27,222 bases of DNA from the NCBI GenBank assembly GCA_044869955.1, contig JBIOYC010000056.1:1-27222 (forward strand), read 5' to 3'. This stretch comes from CALMKX01 sp044869955. GTDB taxonomy: Bacteria; Acidobacteriota; Thermoanaerobaculia; Multivoradales; SZUA-115. Numbering within the stretch: the stretch's first letter is position 1; the number at the start of each line of letters is the position of its first letter. The notes below the pieces were generated by a model. That model had not been told where the DNA came from and searched no databases. It was given only the letters and a program-made list of their open reading frames with translations. Shown here piece by piece: positions 1 through 7,449 of this stretch. The position numbers were made by a program, and so were the translations under genes.

Positions 1-2
1 TC

Positions 3-128
3 CGGGCCGGCACCCCCTCCCTCGCCAGGCTCGCGGAGCTGGGCGTGGCCCGCGTCAGCCACGGCCCGGGACCCTTTCTCGCGGCGATGAAGCGGCTCGA
101 GGAGGCGGCCCGGGCGGCGATGGGGTAG
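3..128 (+). CDS. C-terminal end of a PEP mutase / isocitrate lyase-family protein (partial)
   Basis: The frame is open from the window edge and ends at TAG 126-128, giving 41 residues. The stretch LAELGVARVSHGPGPFLAAM resembles the last strand and helix of the PEP mutase/isocitrate lyase TIM-barrel family, where the barrel ends in a 'LaaLGVaRvS.Gp..' segment followed by a short helical tail. Members cleave or form C-C or C-P bonds next to a 2-oxoacid carboxylate. The catalytic part lies outside the window, so the exact enzyme cannot be named. The HigBA pair begins about 90 bp downstream. The last 30 nt resemble 7534-7563, just upstream of the second HigA gene. Confidence 0.5.
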   Translation, partial: RAGTPSLARLAELGVARVSHGPGPFLAAMKRLEEAARAAMG

Positions 129-166
129 GCGGGCGGGAGCAATCCGGCGCAAGTAGGCGGCCGCAT

Positions 167-195
167 TTGCACGGTATCCCGGAAAGCGTTAATCT
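167..195 (+). promoter_or_regulatory. Possible higBA promoter
   Basis: TTGCAC (167-172) and TAATCT (190-195) are separated by 17 bp upstream of the GTG start of higB. Each hexamer matches consensus at only three positions, so this is a weak candidate. It is the best-spaced pair I see in the 90-bp gap between the upstream gene and higB. Confidence 0.3.
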
Positions 196-217
196 CTCGG
201 CACGAGGGCCGCCAACG

Positions 218-508
218 GTGATCGTTTCGTTCGGGGATCGGGGGACCGAGGATCTCTTCCACAATCGGGGTGGGAGAGATCCTCGCCACTACCCGCCTGA
301 CATCGTCCGTAGCGCTCTCCAGAAGCTCGACATGCTCAATGCGGCACGCAACCTCCAGGATCTCCGCTCGCCGCCGGGAAACCGGCTGGAGCAGCTCCGG
401 GGTGACCTGCGAGGTCTCCACAGCATCCGGATCAATAGCCAGTGGCGCATCGTCTTCCGGTGGCAAGGTGCGGATGCGCACGAGGTCCGGATCGTCGACT
501 ACCACTAG
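218..508 (+). CDS. higB: HigB-like mRNA-interferase toxin (RelE/HigB family)
   Basis: This is a 96-residue protein beginning with GTG at 218 (VIVSFGDRGTEDLF). The family normally begins right at this strand, so upstream in-frame ATG codons were not used. Characteristic segments are 'KLDMLNAARNLQDLRSPPGNRLEQL', 'HSIRINSQWRIVFRW' and the C-terminal 'VRIVDYH'. These match the graT/higB subgroup of RelE-fold ribosome-dependent RNases. Length and ends look complete. The antitoxin gene follows after 22 bp. Here the toxin precedes the antitoxin, the typical higBA order, and the two should form a complex in which HigA neutralises HigB. No inactivating change is visible. A second HigA without a toxin lies at 7584-7871. 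Confidence 0.9.
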   Translation: MIVSFGDRGTEDLFHNRGGRDPRHYPPDIVRSALQKLDMLNAARNLQDLRSPPGNRLEQLRGDLRGLHSIRINSQWRIVFRWQGADAHEVRIVDYH

Positions 509-530
509 ACCGTCAGAAGGAGCCCCCACC

Positions 531-818
531 ATGATTCCGGAGAACCGCATTCCCACCCATCCGGGCGAGATCCTCCTCGAGCAGTTCCTCGAGCCGCTCG
601 GAGTCACGCAGGTTCAGCTGGCCGAGCACGTTGGAGTGCCGGTGCAGCGGATCAACGAGATCGTCCGTGGCAAGCGGGGCATCACACCGGCGACCGCTTG
701 GCTGCTCTCCCTGGCATTCGATACCACCCCGGAGTTCTGGCTCAACCTCCAAGCGAACCACGACTTGGCCCGGAACAGGCCGGAGCGGCCGGTGGCACGA
801 CTGCTCGTCGCGAGCTAG
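531..818 (+). CDS. higA: HigA antitoxin (XRE-family helix-turn-helix)
   Basis: This is a 95-residue protein. The start at ATG 531 has an AGAAGGAG ribosome-binding site about 10 bp upstream. It has the VapI/HigA signature: 'HPGEILLEQFLEPLGVTQVQLAEHVGVP' leading into a Cro/CI-type helix-turn-helix, then 'INEIVRGKRGIT' and 'TTPEFWLNLQ'. It should bind and neutralise HigB from the preceding gene and repress the operon promoter through its HTH. It is closely related (about 83 of 95 residues identical by eye) to the orphan HigA at 7584-7871. The conserved tryptophan in the FWLN segment is kept here and changed to LWLN in the orphan. Confidence 0.92.
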   Translation: MIPENRIPTHPGEILLEQFLEPLGVTQVQLAEHVGVPVQRINEIVRGKRGITPATAWLLSLAFDTTPEFWLNLQANHDLARNRPERPVARLLVAS

Positions 819-1047
819 TGAGGAAGGGGTCGCCGCTCATCCCTCGGTCCCTCCGCCCAGCAGCAGCGCCACGACGACCTCGAACACTTCCATTGCGCCT
901 CCGAGCTTCGGAGCGAATTGCGGCACCGCACGATACCTCACGAGTCCCTTCTCGCCGTGGCGCGTTTGGCAACCACATTGGCGCGTTCTGCGAATGACCC
1001 CGCCCTCCCGACGGCCTAGACTGCCCACCGGCAGGAGGAGCATGGAC

Positions 1048-2160
1048 ATGAACGAAACGACCACGGCGACGTTGACGACACCGGCCGCTCCGGCGGCCGA
1101 GACCTACCAGGCCAGAGCCTACGCAGCAGCGAGCGCGACCTCGCCCTTGGCGCCGTCGACCCTCCAGCGCCGCACGCCGGGGCCACGGGACGTGCAGCTC
1201 GAGGTCCTTTTCTGCGGGGTCTGCCACTCGGACCTGCACCAGGTCCGCGACGAGTGGCACCACACCATGCCCACCGTCTACCCCTGCGTTCCGGGCCACG
1301 AGATCGTCGGCCGCGTGGTGGCGGTGGGCCGGGATGTCCGCAAGCTCAAGGAGGGTGACCTGGCGGCCGTGGGCTGCATGGTCGACTCGTGCGGGACCTG
1401 CTCCGCGTGCCGCGACGGGCAGGAGCAGTTCTGCGAGGGCCCCGCGACCTTCACCTACAACTCCCACGACCCGCATCTGGGGGGCGTCACCTACGGCGGC
1501 TACTCGGAGAGCCTCGTGGTCGACGAAGCCTTCGCGCTGCGGGTGCCGAACCGGCTGGACCTGGCCGGAACGGCGCCGCTGCTCTGCGCCGGCATCACCA
1601 CCTATTCGCCCCTGCGGCACTGGAACGTCCGCGAGGGGCAGAAGGTCGGCGTCGTCGGTCTTGGCGGGCTCGGGCACATGGCCGTGAAGCTCGCCAACGC
1701 CTTCGGCGCGCGGGTCGTGGTGTTCACGACCTCACCCGGCAAGGCGGAAGACGCGGTCCGGCTGGGAGCTCACGACGTGGTGGTCTCCCGCCATGCCGCC
1801 GAGATGCAGAAGCACCTGAGCAGCTTCGACTTCATCCTCGACACGGTGTCCGCCGTGCACGACCTCAACCCCTATCTCGACCTCCTGAAGCGCGACGGTA
1901 CGCTCACCATGGTGGGGGCGCCGGAGCCCCCGCTGCCCCTGGGCGTGTTCAGCCTCCTCTTCGGCCGGCGGCGGCTCTCGGGCTCGATCATCGGCGGGAT
2001 CCAGGAGACCCAGGAAATGCTGGACTTCTGTGCCGAGCGCGGGATCACGGCCGACGTCGAGCTGATCCCCTTCTCGAAGATCAACGAGGCATACGACCGG
2101 CTCTTGAAAGGCGACGTAAAGTACCGCTTTGTCATCGATCTGGCCAGAGAGCCATGGTGA
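1048..2160 (+). CDS. Zinc-dependent NAD(P)-linked alcohol dehydrogenase (MDR superfamily, YahK/CAD type)
   Basis: This is a 370-residue medium-chain dehydrogenase. It shows the catalytic zinc ligands in GVCHSDLH and GHE (in PGHEIVGRV). The structural zinc cysteines are in a C-x6-C-x2-C-x2-C-x7-C stretch around GTCSACRDGQEQFC. The Rossmann motif GLGGLGHMAVKLA binds NAD(P). The family reduces aldehydes or oxidises primary alcohols and is usually cytoplasmic. AGGAGG at 1033-1038 is 9 bp from ATG 1048 but only 3 bp from ATG 1042, so 1048 is preferred; 1042 remains possible. The N-terminus is Thr/Ala-rich and longer than usual. The stop codon overlaps the start of the AraC regulator by 7 nt, and an aldo/keto reductase follows. 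This suggests one aldehyde/alcohol-handling operon with its own regulator. Confidence 0.9.
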   Translation: MNETTTATLTTPAAPAAETYQARAYAAASATSPLAPSTLQRRTPGPRDVQLEVLFCGVCHSDLHQVRDEWHHTMPTVYPCVPGHEIVGRVVAVGRDVRKLKEGDLAAVGCMVDSCGTCSACRDGQEQFCEGPATFTYNSHDPHLGGVTYGGYSESLVVDEAFALRVPNRLDLAGTAPLLCAGITTYSPLRHWNVREGQKVGVVGLGGLGHMAVKLANAFGARVVVFTTSPGKAEDAVRLGAHDVVVSRHAAEMQKHLSSFDFILDTVSAVHDLNPYLDLLKRDGTLTMVGAPEPPLPLGVFSLLFGRRRLSGSIIGGIQETQEMLDFCAERGITADVELIPFSKINEAYDRLLKGDVKYRFVIDLAREPW

Positions 2161-4169
2161 ACCGATTCCGCGTATCGACCCTGCTGGCACGCAAGCTCGA
2201 GGAGCTCGGCGTGCCTCCGGTGGGCGTGTTGCGCCACGCCGGCCTGCCGGTGGGGTTGTTCGACCAGGAGAGGATCCTGGTCAGCACGGAGGAGCTCTTC
2301 GCCCTCTACCGGGGGATCGCGGAAGCCAGCGACGATCCGGCGATCGGCCTCAAGCTCGGGACCGAGCCTCGCGTCGAGCGTTACGACCCGATCGGCATGG
2401 CGGCGGTGTCGGCACGGTCGCTCCGGGACGCGCTCGAGCGGCTGGCGCGCTACAAGCAGCTCACCTGTCCCGAGGAGCTCCGCGTGACGGAGCGAGGCGA
2501 CGAGTGCCGGGTGCAGTTCCGGTGGCTGCTCGCCGACCAGACGGAGCCGCCGGTGCTGGCGGACGTCTGCTTCGCCTGGGTGGTCGGCATCGCCCGCCGG
2601 GGCACCGGCGATCTCGTCAACCCGAAGTGGCTCGAGCTTCGCGGATCGACCCGGGACCGCCAGATGTACGAGGCGCACTTCGGCTGCCCGGCCCGCTTCG
2701 AGGGCCGGGAGAACGCGATCGTGTTCGCCCGGGCGGACCTCGATCGACCCTTCCTCACCCACAACGCTGAGCTCTTCGCGATGCTCGCCCCACAGCTTGA
2801 GGCCGAGCTCGCCCGGGCGCTCGCCTCGCGAGAGATCGGCGAACAGGTCAAGGGGATCCTGAAGCGGCAGCTGGCCGGGCGGCGGCCGGGGATCGAGGAC
2901 GTTGCGAGAGAGCTCCGCCTCAGCTCGCGGACGCTGCAACGGCGACTGGCGGAGGACGGCGCGTCGTTCCAGCAGCTCGTGCAGGAGGCGCGGCGCGAGC
3001 TGGCCCGCCACTACCTGCTCTATTCCTCGCTCGAGCTCAACCAGACCGCGTACCTCCTGGGCTACGAGGACGCCCATTCCTTCTTCCGCGCCTTCCACGA
3101 CTGGGAGGGCAGCTCCCCCGGCGAATGGCGCACGTGTCACGCGCCGGCGACTCGACCTCACCTCGAAGGAGACACGATGCAGCAGCGCAAGCTCGGAAAC
3201 AGCGGCCTCACGGTCTCGGCCCTCGGGCTCGGTTGCATGGGCATGAGCCAGTCCTACGGCACCGCCGAGGAGCGGGACGAGGCCGAGTCCATCGCCACTC
3301 TCCACCGCGCCCTCGAGCTGGGGGTGACGTTCCTCGACACGGCCGAGGCCTACGGGCCCTACACGAACGAGGAGCTGCTGGGTCGCGCCCTCCGCGGCAA
3401 GCGGGACCAGGCGGTCCTCGCCACCAAGTTCGGCTTCAAGCTCCAGAACGGCAGCATCACGGGAGTGGACAGCCGGCCCGAGCACGTCCGCGACGTCGTC
3501 GAGGCCTCCCTGCGGCGCCTCGGAACCGACCACATCGACCTGCTCTACCAGCACCGCGTCGATCCCCAGGTGCCGATCGAGGACGTGGTCGGCGTCATGG
3601 CCGACCTCGTGCGCCAGGGCAAAGTACGCTTCCTCGGCCTCTCCGAGGCCGGCGAGCAGACCATCCGCCGGGCCCACGCCGTGCACCCGATCTCGGCGCT
3701 CCAGAGCGAGTACTCCCTGTGGGAGCGCAACCTCGAGCCGCGGATCATCCCCCTGCTGCGCGAGCTGGGAATCGGGCTCGTCCCGTTCTCGCCGCTGGGC
3801 CGCGGCTTCCTCACGGGCGCGGTGAAGCGCGCCGAGGAGTACCCGGAGGGCGACTTCCGCCGTGGCGACCCGCGCTACCAGGGTGCGAGCTTCGACGCCA
3901 ACGTGAGCGCCGCCTCGGCCGTGCGCGACCTGGCCGCGAAGAGAGGCGTCACCCCGGGGCAGATCGCCCTCGCCTGGTTGCTCCACAAGGGCCCGGACGT
4001 CGTGCCGATCCCGGGCACCAAGCGTCGCCGCTACCTGGAGGAGAACGCCGCCGCGGTGGAGATCGCTCTCGACGCGGCCGAAATGGGCACTCTCGACGAG
4101 GCCCTGTCGCCGGACAAGGTCTCCGGACCGCGCTACGGCGCGCAGATGATGGCGATGTTGGACCGCTAG
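2154..4169 (+). CDS. AraC-family regulator in frame with an aldo/keto reductase (671-codon continuous frame)
   Basis: ATG 2154 opens a frame that runs without a stop through two normally separate proteins. Residues 1-220 resemble the arabinose-binding-like N-terminal domain of OruR/ToxR-type AraC regulators. Residues about 227-325 are the AraC DNA-binding domain (IEDVARELRLSSRTLQRRLAEDGASF, then AYLLGYEDAHSFFRAFHDWEGSSPGEWR). After a 16-residue linker with no stop, residue 342 is the methionine of a complete aldo/keto reductase. All three frames lack a stop across the linker, so a recent loss of the regulator's stop is plausible. An internal ribosome-binding site at 3166-3171 means the reductase can also be made alone. 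Either a real fusion protein, or a regulator with lost stop; the sequence alone cannot decide. The start overlaps the dehydrogenase gene. Confidence 0.75.
   Translation: MVNRFRVSTLLARKLEELGVPPVGVLRHAGLPVGLFDQERILVSTEELFALYRGIAEASDDPAIGLKLGTEPRVERYDPIGMAAVSARSLRDALERLARYKQLTCPEELRVTERGDECRVQFRWLLADQTEPPVLADVCFAWVVGIARRGTGDLVNPKWLELRGSTRDRQMYEAHFGCPARFEGRENAIVFARADLDRPFLTHNAELFAMLAPQLEAELARALASREIGEQVKGILKRQLAGRRPGIEDVARELRLSSRTLQRRLAEDGASFQQLVQEARRELARHYLLYSSLELNQTAYLLGYEDAHSFFRAFHDWEGSSPGEWRTCHAPATRPHLEGDTMQQRKLGNSGLTVSALGLGCMGMSQSYGTAEERDEAESIATLHRALELGVTFLDTAEAYGPYTNEELLGRALRGKRDQAVLATKFGFKLQNGSITGVDSRPEHVRDVVEASLRRLGTDHIDLLYQHRVDPQVPIEDVVGVMADLVRQGKVRFLGLSEAGEQTIRRAHAVHPISALQSEYSLWERNLEPRIIPLLRELGIGLVPFSPLGRGFLTGAVKRAEEYPEGDFRRGDPRYQGASFDANVSAASAVRDLAAKRGVTPGQIALAWLLHKGPDVVPIPGTKRRRYLEENAAAVEIALDAAEMGTLDEALSPDKVSGPRYGAQMMAMLDR
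3177..4169 (+). CDS. Aldo/keto reductase (AKR13-like), independent internal start
   Basis: ATG 3177 is preceded by AAGGAG (3166-3171) at 5-bp spacing and gives a 330-residue enzyme of normal family length. The catalytic tetrad is visible: Asp54 and Tyr59 in FLDTAEAYGP, Lys84 in ATKFGF, and His126 in LLYQHRVD. The C-terminal NADPH-binding segment VVPIPGTKRRRYLEEN is present. Members reduce aldehydes and ketones with NADPH in the cytoplasm. The gene is in frame with the upstream AraC regulator. It lies downstream of an alcohol dehydrogenase, so the operon probably handles a reactive carbonyl compound sensed by the regulator. It ends convergently with, and 4 nt into, the CPBP protease gene. Confidence 0.9.
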   Translation: MQQRKLGNSGLTVSALGLGCMGMSQSYGTAEERDEAESIATLHRALELGVTFLDTAEAYGPYTNEELLGRALRGKRDQAVLATKFGFKLQNGSITGVDSRPEHVRDVVEASLRRLGTDHIDLLYQHRVDPQVPIEDVVGVMADLVRQGKVRFLGLSEAGEQTIRRAHAVHPISALQSEYSLWERNLEPRIIPLLRELGIGLVPFSPLGRGFLTGAVKRAEEYPEGDFRRGDPRYQGASFDANVSAASAVRDLAAKRGVTPGQIALAWLLHKGPDVVPIPGTKRRRYLEENAAAVEIALDAAEMGTLDEALSPDKVSGPRYGAQMMAMLDR

Positions 4170-5035
4170 GCGGGCGTGCCGGCCGCGGCAGCGGCGCGCC
4201 GGGCCCTGAGGAGCCAGAGGCGCCACAGCCCCCAGCACAGGGCGAGGCTCACCGCGATGTTGAGGAGCGAGTCCTCGGGCCCGAAGGCTCCGCCGGTCCA
4301 CAGCTCGGAGCCCTGGGTGAGGGTCGTAAACGGCGCCTTCGCTCGCCACGCCTCCTCTCCCGAAAGCGGCAGGCCGAGGGCGAAGATGGTGGCGTTCCAG
4401 CAGCAGTGGTGGGCCGTGGACACCCAGAGGTTGCGCGAGACGAGGAAGACGCCCGACCAGATCAGGCCCGCGAGGGTGACCGACAGCAGGGTGATCCAGC
4501 GCGCACCGTCGTTCGCCATGTGCATGGCGCCGAAGATCCCGGCGCTCGTGGCGAGCGCCGCTGCCGTGCCGATGCGCCGTTCGAGGGTCTGCAGGAGGAT
4601 GCCCCGGAAGGCCACTTCCTCGATCACCGCGGCGATGAGGATCTGGCCGAGCACGTCGGGAGCCTGGGCGAAGCCGCGGAAGCCGACCAGCTGATAGTGG
4701 CCGGAGAGGCACAGCACGAAGATCGACACGCCGATCGACAGGGCGCCGGCCACGGCGGCGAGCAGCGTCCACTTCCAACGCAGCGACAGCTCGTGCACCG
4801 CGCGGCGCTGGTAGAGGCGGACGAACGCCCAGTAGGAAAAGACCACCGCCGTGAGGACGCACACCCGCCGCACGAGGGACGAGGCGCTCTCGTCGAGCGA
4901 GAAGGCCCGCACGAGCAGAGGTAGGAAGAGCAGGTGGCAGGCGGCGAGGGCGGCGGCCAGGAAGCCGAAGGCAACCCCCAGCTCGAGCAGACCGCCGAGC
5001 AGGAAGCGGGTCCGCGACAGGCGGTCGCCGGTCAC
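4166..5035 (-). CDS. CPBP-family intramembrane metalloprotease (CAAX/Abi type)
   Basis: This 289-residue protein has several hydrophobic segments. The three catalytic motifs of the CAAX protease and bacteriocin-processing family are present: Glu139-Glu140-x3-Arg144 (EEVAFRG), Phe168-x3-His172 (FGAMH), and His210-x3-Asn214 (HCCWN). These glutamates and histidines form the active site in the membrane. The start is GTG 5035, whose first bases overlap the stop of the upstream 56-codon remnant (GTGA), so translation is probably coupled. Substrate is unknown; relatives act in protein maturation or bacteriocin self-immunity. The 3' end overlaps the reductase stop on the other strand by 4 nt. Confidence 0.85.
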   Translation of the reverse strand: MTGDRLSRTRFLLGGLLELGVAFGFLAAALAACHLLFLPLLVRAFSLDESASSLVRRVCVLTAVVFSYWAFVRLYQRRAVHELSLRWKWTLLAAVAGALSIGVSIFVLCLSGHYQLVGFRGFAQAPDVLGQILIAAVIEEVAFRGILLQTLERRIGTAAALATSAGIFGAMHMANDGARWITLLSVTLAGLIWSGVFLVSRNLWVSTAHHCCWNATIFALGLPLSGEEAWRAKAPFTTLTQGSELWTGGAFGPEDSLLNIAVSLALCWGLWRLWLLRARRAAAAAGTPA

Positions 5036-5202
5036 CGGACCAGCCTCCCCTCGAAGGCCAGATGCGCGTAGCGCTCCTGGTCGAAGAGCGCGACCTCGGA
5101 GAGCGGCGCCAGCCCGCGGCCCAGGAACGAGCCGTCGGGCACTCCCAGCCGGCGGGTGATGGTGCGGTTGAAGCTGCGGACGTTGGCGATGGGGCTCGGC
5201 AT
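5032..5202 (-). pseudogene. Remnant of a MarR-family (probably MarR-GNAT) regulator, 56 codons
   Basis: ATG 5202 opens a 56-residue frame ending at TGA 5032-5034. Its first 30 residues (IANVRSFNRTITRRLGV, then SFLGRG) match the conserved beginning of MarR-type regulators that often carry a C-terminal acetyltransferase domain. The frame then jumps to EVALFDQERYAHLAFEGRL, which resembles the very end of such acetyltransferases (a 'YAhhWFEK.L'-like tail). The winged helix and most of the GNAT domain are missing, so this looks like an internal deletion that joined both ends. The stop overlaps the CPBP protease start, so the remnant may survive as a coupling leader. The MarR assignment of the N-terminal part is fairly secure; the GNAT tail is inference. 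Confidence 0.6.
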
Positions 5203-5206
5203 TTGC

Positions 5207-5220
5207 CTGACTTTAGTCAG
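5207..5220. promoter_or_regulatory. Palindrome CTGACTttAGTCAG, probable MarR-type operator
   Basis: A perfect 6-bp inverted repeat with a 2-bp spacer lies 5 bp upstream of the MarR-like remnant's ATG. Operators of MarR-type regulators often have this size and a similar TTGACT/AGTCAA shape. With the DNA-binding domain deleted, it may be an orphan operator, or bound by another regulator. No Shine-Dalgarno sequence is visible between it and the start. Confidence 0.5.
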
Positions 5221-5469
5221 AGAAATGGCGAGGCGTCAAGAGTCCGGCCGGGGAGGGCCCCGGCGCTGGTCCCGGGGGTTGCCGACCGGCGCGCGCGAGG
5301 GTGATCGGGGGGCCGCAGCTCGTGTACCGCTTCGAGTGGCTCTGCCGGCGGGTGTCTGACCAAGGAATCACTCCTCTCGGTGTGGGGGGTAGGGTAGAGC
5401 TGAGGACCTACCGCCTCCCTCTACTGCGCCTCGAGCCACGAAGGCTCTCTCTTGAGTTGTGTCAAGATA
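5221..5469. other. Intergenic stretch without recognised gene
   Basis: This gap separates the divergent MarR-like remnant and the first AbiE operon. I see no convincing coding sequence. A short inverted repeat (GGTAGG near 5389 and CCTACC near 5407) could form a small hairpin. The end of the stretch contains TTGAGT (5452-5457), a candidate -35 element for the AbiE operon. Confidence 0.4.
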
Positions 5470-5488
5470 CGGGTACGTTTCGTACCCG
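5452..5488 (+). promoter_or_regulatory. AbiE-1 promoter region with perfect palindrome CGGGTACG-TTT-CGTACCCG
   Basis: An 8-bp perfect inverted repeat with a 3-bp spacer occupies 5470-5488. It overlaps a candidate -10 (TACGTT, 5474-5479) that lies 16 bp after TTGAGT (5452-5457). AbiEi antitoxins of known systems autorepress by binding inverted repeats at their promoter, so this is the likely operator. The second AbiE locus has CGGGTACG at 16427-16434 upstream of its antitoxin gene, the same half-site without a good second arm. Confidence 0.6.
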
Positions 5489-5544
5489 GAGCGCAGCAAT
5501 CCGCTAACCAAGAGCCCCTCTCAGCCACCGCGGAAGACCTTCTC

Positions 5545-6360
5545 TTGGCCCGCCCACTCAACCTAGAGGCGTTCCTCGCCGATTGGCCGGTCTTCACGCT
5601 GGCTCAGTTCGCTTCGGCCCGTGGCGACCCCGAGCGCCGCGGGGCTGCCCGGAACCAGCTCAAGCGGCATCTGGCGCGAGGCCGGTTGAAGGCCATGGCC
5701 CGCGAACTCTACGCCGCTGTGCCGCCAGGTCTGGATCCCGAGCGATTCCAGCCCGATCCCTTCTTGCTCGCCGTCGCTGTACGGCCCGAGGGGGTGTTTG
5801 CGTACCACAGCGCGCTGGAGCTGCTGGGCGTGGCCCACTCGGTCTGGGGGGAGTATTCGCTGCACTGTGATCGCCGCCGAGCCCCACTCGAGCTTGGGTC
5901 GAAGCGGATTCTCTTCCTGACCACCCCGGTCGCCCTGGAGCGCCGAGGGCTCCAAACTCTCGCAACCCGAGTGGTGCCGCACATGACCCGCCACCTGGTC
6001 GCGACCGGGCCTGAACGCACCCTGGTCGAGGGCCTCAGGCAGCCCCACCGCGTTGGCGGCCTCGAGGAGCTTGCCACTTCGGTCAGTGGCTTCCGCTTGC
6101 TGGACTTCAGCCTCTTACAGCAGGTTCTCGAGGTCTACGACGAGCACACACTCTGGTCTGCCGTGGGTTGGTTGAGTGAAACCCACCGACAGGCATGGTC
6201 AACTCCCGACGACTTCCTGGACGCATGCCATCAGCGGCGGCCGCGCCAGAACCAGTACTTGGTGGGGGGGTTGCGCGGTGGAGACTTGATCCGCGAATGG
6301 CGGCTCATCGTGCCACCTCACCTGGTCAGAGGATTCGAAGGCCATGCTCCCGACGGCTAG
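5545..6360 (+). CDS. abiEi: AbiEi-family antitoxin / transcriptional regulator (AbiE system 1)
   Basis: With TTG 5545 as start the protein has 271 residues and begins MARPLNLEAFLADWPVFTLAQF, just ahead of the conserved winged-helix, as in relatives. GGAAG at 5532-5536 is a suitable ribosome-binding site. An upstream TTG at 5452 would put the operator palindrome inside the gene and is less likely. Recognisable parts are the winged helix (NQLKRHLARGRLKAMARELYAAVPPG), the core 'FAYHSALELLGVAHSVW', 'GPERTLVEGL' and C-terminal 'RPRQNQYLVGG'. In type IV TA systems this protein represses the operon and counteracts the nucleotidyltransferase without binding it tightly. The toxin gene overlaps its 3' end by 17 nt. 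Confidence 0.85.
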   Translation: MARPLNLEAFLADWPVFTLAQFASARGDPERRGAARNQLKRHLARGRLKAMARELYAAVPPGLDPERFQPDPFLLAVAVRPEGVFAYHSALELLGVAHSVWGEYSLHCDRRRAPLELGSKRILFLTTPVALERRGLQTLATRVVPHMTRHLVATGPERTLVEGLRQPHRVGGLEELATSVSGFRLLDFSLLQQVLEVYDEHTLWSAVGWLSETHRQAWSTPDDFLDACHQRRPRQNQYLVGGLRGGDLIREWRLIVPPHLVRGFEGHAPDG

Positions 6361-7345
6361 AGAGCTGCTACGCCTGGCCGAGGCCGGCGGCTTCGATACC
6401 GGAGCCCTCGAGAAGGTGATCCGCTTGGCGGAGCTGTTGGATGGCGTCGAGCGCCAGCCAGAGCTCAAAGGGTCGCTTGCGCTCAAGGGCGGCACTGCGC
6501 TCAATCTTTTCGCTGGTCCGCCGCGGCGTCTGTCGGTCGACCTCGACTTCAACTTCATCGGAGCCGAAGATCGCGACCAGATGCTCGCGCTCAAGCCTCG
6601 TGTTGAACACCTGCTGGAAGCAATCGCCCGAAGCCAGGGGTACAGCCTCCAGAAGTCCGCACCAGCCCATGCGGGAAGCAAGCTGTTCTTGGGCTACACC
6701 CGCATCAGCGACGGCCAGGCTGATCGTGTCGAGCTGGACGTCAACTACCTCCATCGAGTCTGCCTCCTACCGACGGAGAGGCGCAGGATGTGGCGCCCGG
6801 ACGGCGAGAGCCCCGAGGCAACCCTGCTTTCCTGGGCAGAGATCGCAGCGGGCAAGCTCGTGGCTCTCCTGGACCGAGCAGCGCCGCGCGATGCCTGGGA
6901 CGTAGCGCAAGTTCCAGGCATTTCGCCGTGGCCCTGGCCGCCGGTTGCCTTTCGTTCGATCTTCATCGCCCTTGCCGGCTCTCTCCCGCGAGGGCTCCCG
7001 GACTACGGCGAGCACAGCCTCGCTCGCATCACGGAGACCGAAGTGTCGCGACTGCTCTGGCCCATGTTGATCAGGGGCGAGAGACCCAAAGCCAGCTCGT
7101 TGCGCGAGGCTGCCTGGGCCGTGCTCTCTCCCCTGCTAGCACTCTCCTCGCCCGAGCGAGAATATTGTGAGCGTTTGCAGAGGGGCGAGCTTGTCCCCGA
7201 GCTACTGTTCCCGGGCAACGCGGAGATTGCAGAGCGCGCTCGGCGGCACCCCGGACTCCAGTGGAAGGCTCAGCACGCTGGCGAGCATGCCCGGAAGAGC
7301 AACCGGCCAAAGCCGTGGCCGCAAGACGGAGTGTTCAGCGGCTAG
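6344..7345 (+). CDS. abiEii: AbiEii-family nucleotidyltransferase toxin (AbiE system 1)
   Basis: This 333-residue protein carries the DUF1814 nucleotidyltransferase motifs. KGGTALN at 48-54 and SVDLDFNF at 64-71 supply the two metal-binding aspartates. The lysine/aspartate motif K171-LVALLDRAAPRDAWD186 is the conserved nucleotide-binding site. AbiEii toxins transfer nucleotides to RNA targets such as tRNA acceptor ends and arrest growth, giving phage abortive infection in the founding systems. ATG 6344 has GAAGG a few bases upstream and overlaps the antitoxin gene. All motifs are intact, so it is likely active. It belongs to a different subfamily from the AbiEii at 14730-15542. Confidence 0.88.
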   Translation: MLPTARELLRLAEAGGFDTGALEKVIRLAELLDGVERQPELKGSLALKGGTALNLFAGPPRRLSVDLDFNFIGAEDRDQMLALKPRVEHLLEAIARSQGYSLQKSAPAHAGSKLFLGYTRISDGQADRVELDVNYLHRVCLLPTERRRMWRPDGESPEATLLSWAEIAAGKLVALLDRAAPRDAWDVAQVPGISPWPWPPVAFRSIFIALAGSLPRGLPDYGEHSLARITETEVSRLLWPMLIRGERPKASSLREAAWAVLSPLLALSSPEREYCERLQRGELVPELLFPGNAEIAERARRHPGLQWKAQHAGEHARKSNRPKPWPQDGVFSG

Positions 7346-7418
7346 AGCGGGCAGGTCATCATCGCCAGCCGCCCTGGCAGCTGGCAGATCCAGGGAGATT
7401 GGGCTGGGGGGAGAACCG

Positions 7419-7449
7419 TGGTAGCGCTTACGGGATTCGAACCCGTGTT
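7419..7449 (-). repeat. Duplicated 3' end of tRNA-Glu (probable attachment-site copy)
   Basis: These 31 nt encode the T arm, acceptor 3' strand, discriminator and CCA of a tRNA. They match the intact tRNA-Glu at 16461-16536 at all but one position (T instead of A, 7428 against 16470). The D arm, anticodon arm and 5' acceptor strand are absent: the following sequence cannot pair with the acceptor. Just before it, GATTGGGCTGG (about 7397-7407) also occurs immediately before the intact tRNA. Same orientation as the intact gene, 9 kb away, with its CCA end outward: the expected distal end of an element integrated at the 3' end of a tRNA gene. Confidence 0.75.

Noticed and set aside
837..1064. A 75-codon minus-strand gene between HigA and the alcohol dehydrogenase
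   Set aside because: No ribosome-binding site or family resemblance; it overlaps the dehydrogenase start and promoter region.
1872..4862. A 996-codon minus-strand frame across the dehydrogenase, regulator and reductase genes
   Set aside because: It is antisense to three well-recognised genes, is rich in Arg/Gly/His/Val from high-GC third positions, and matches no family.
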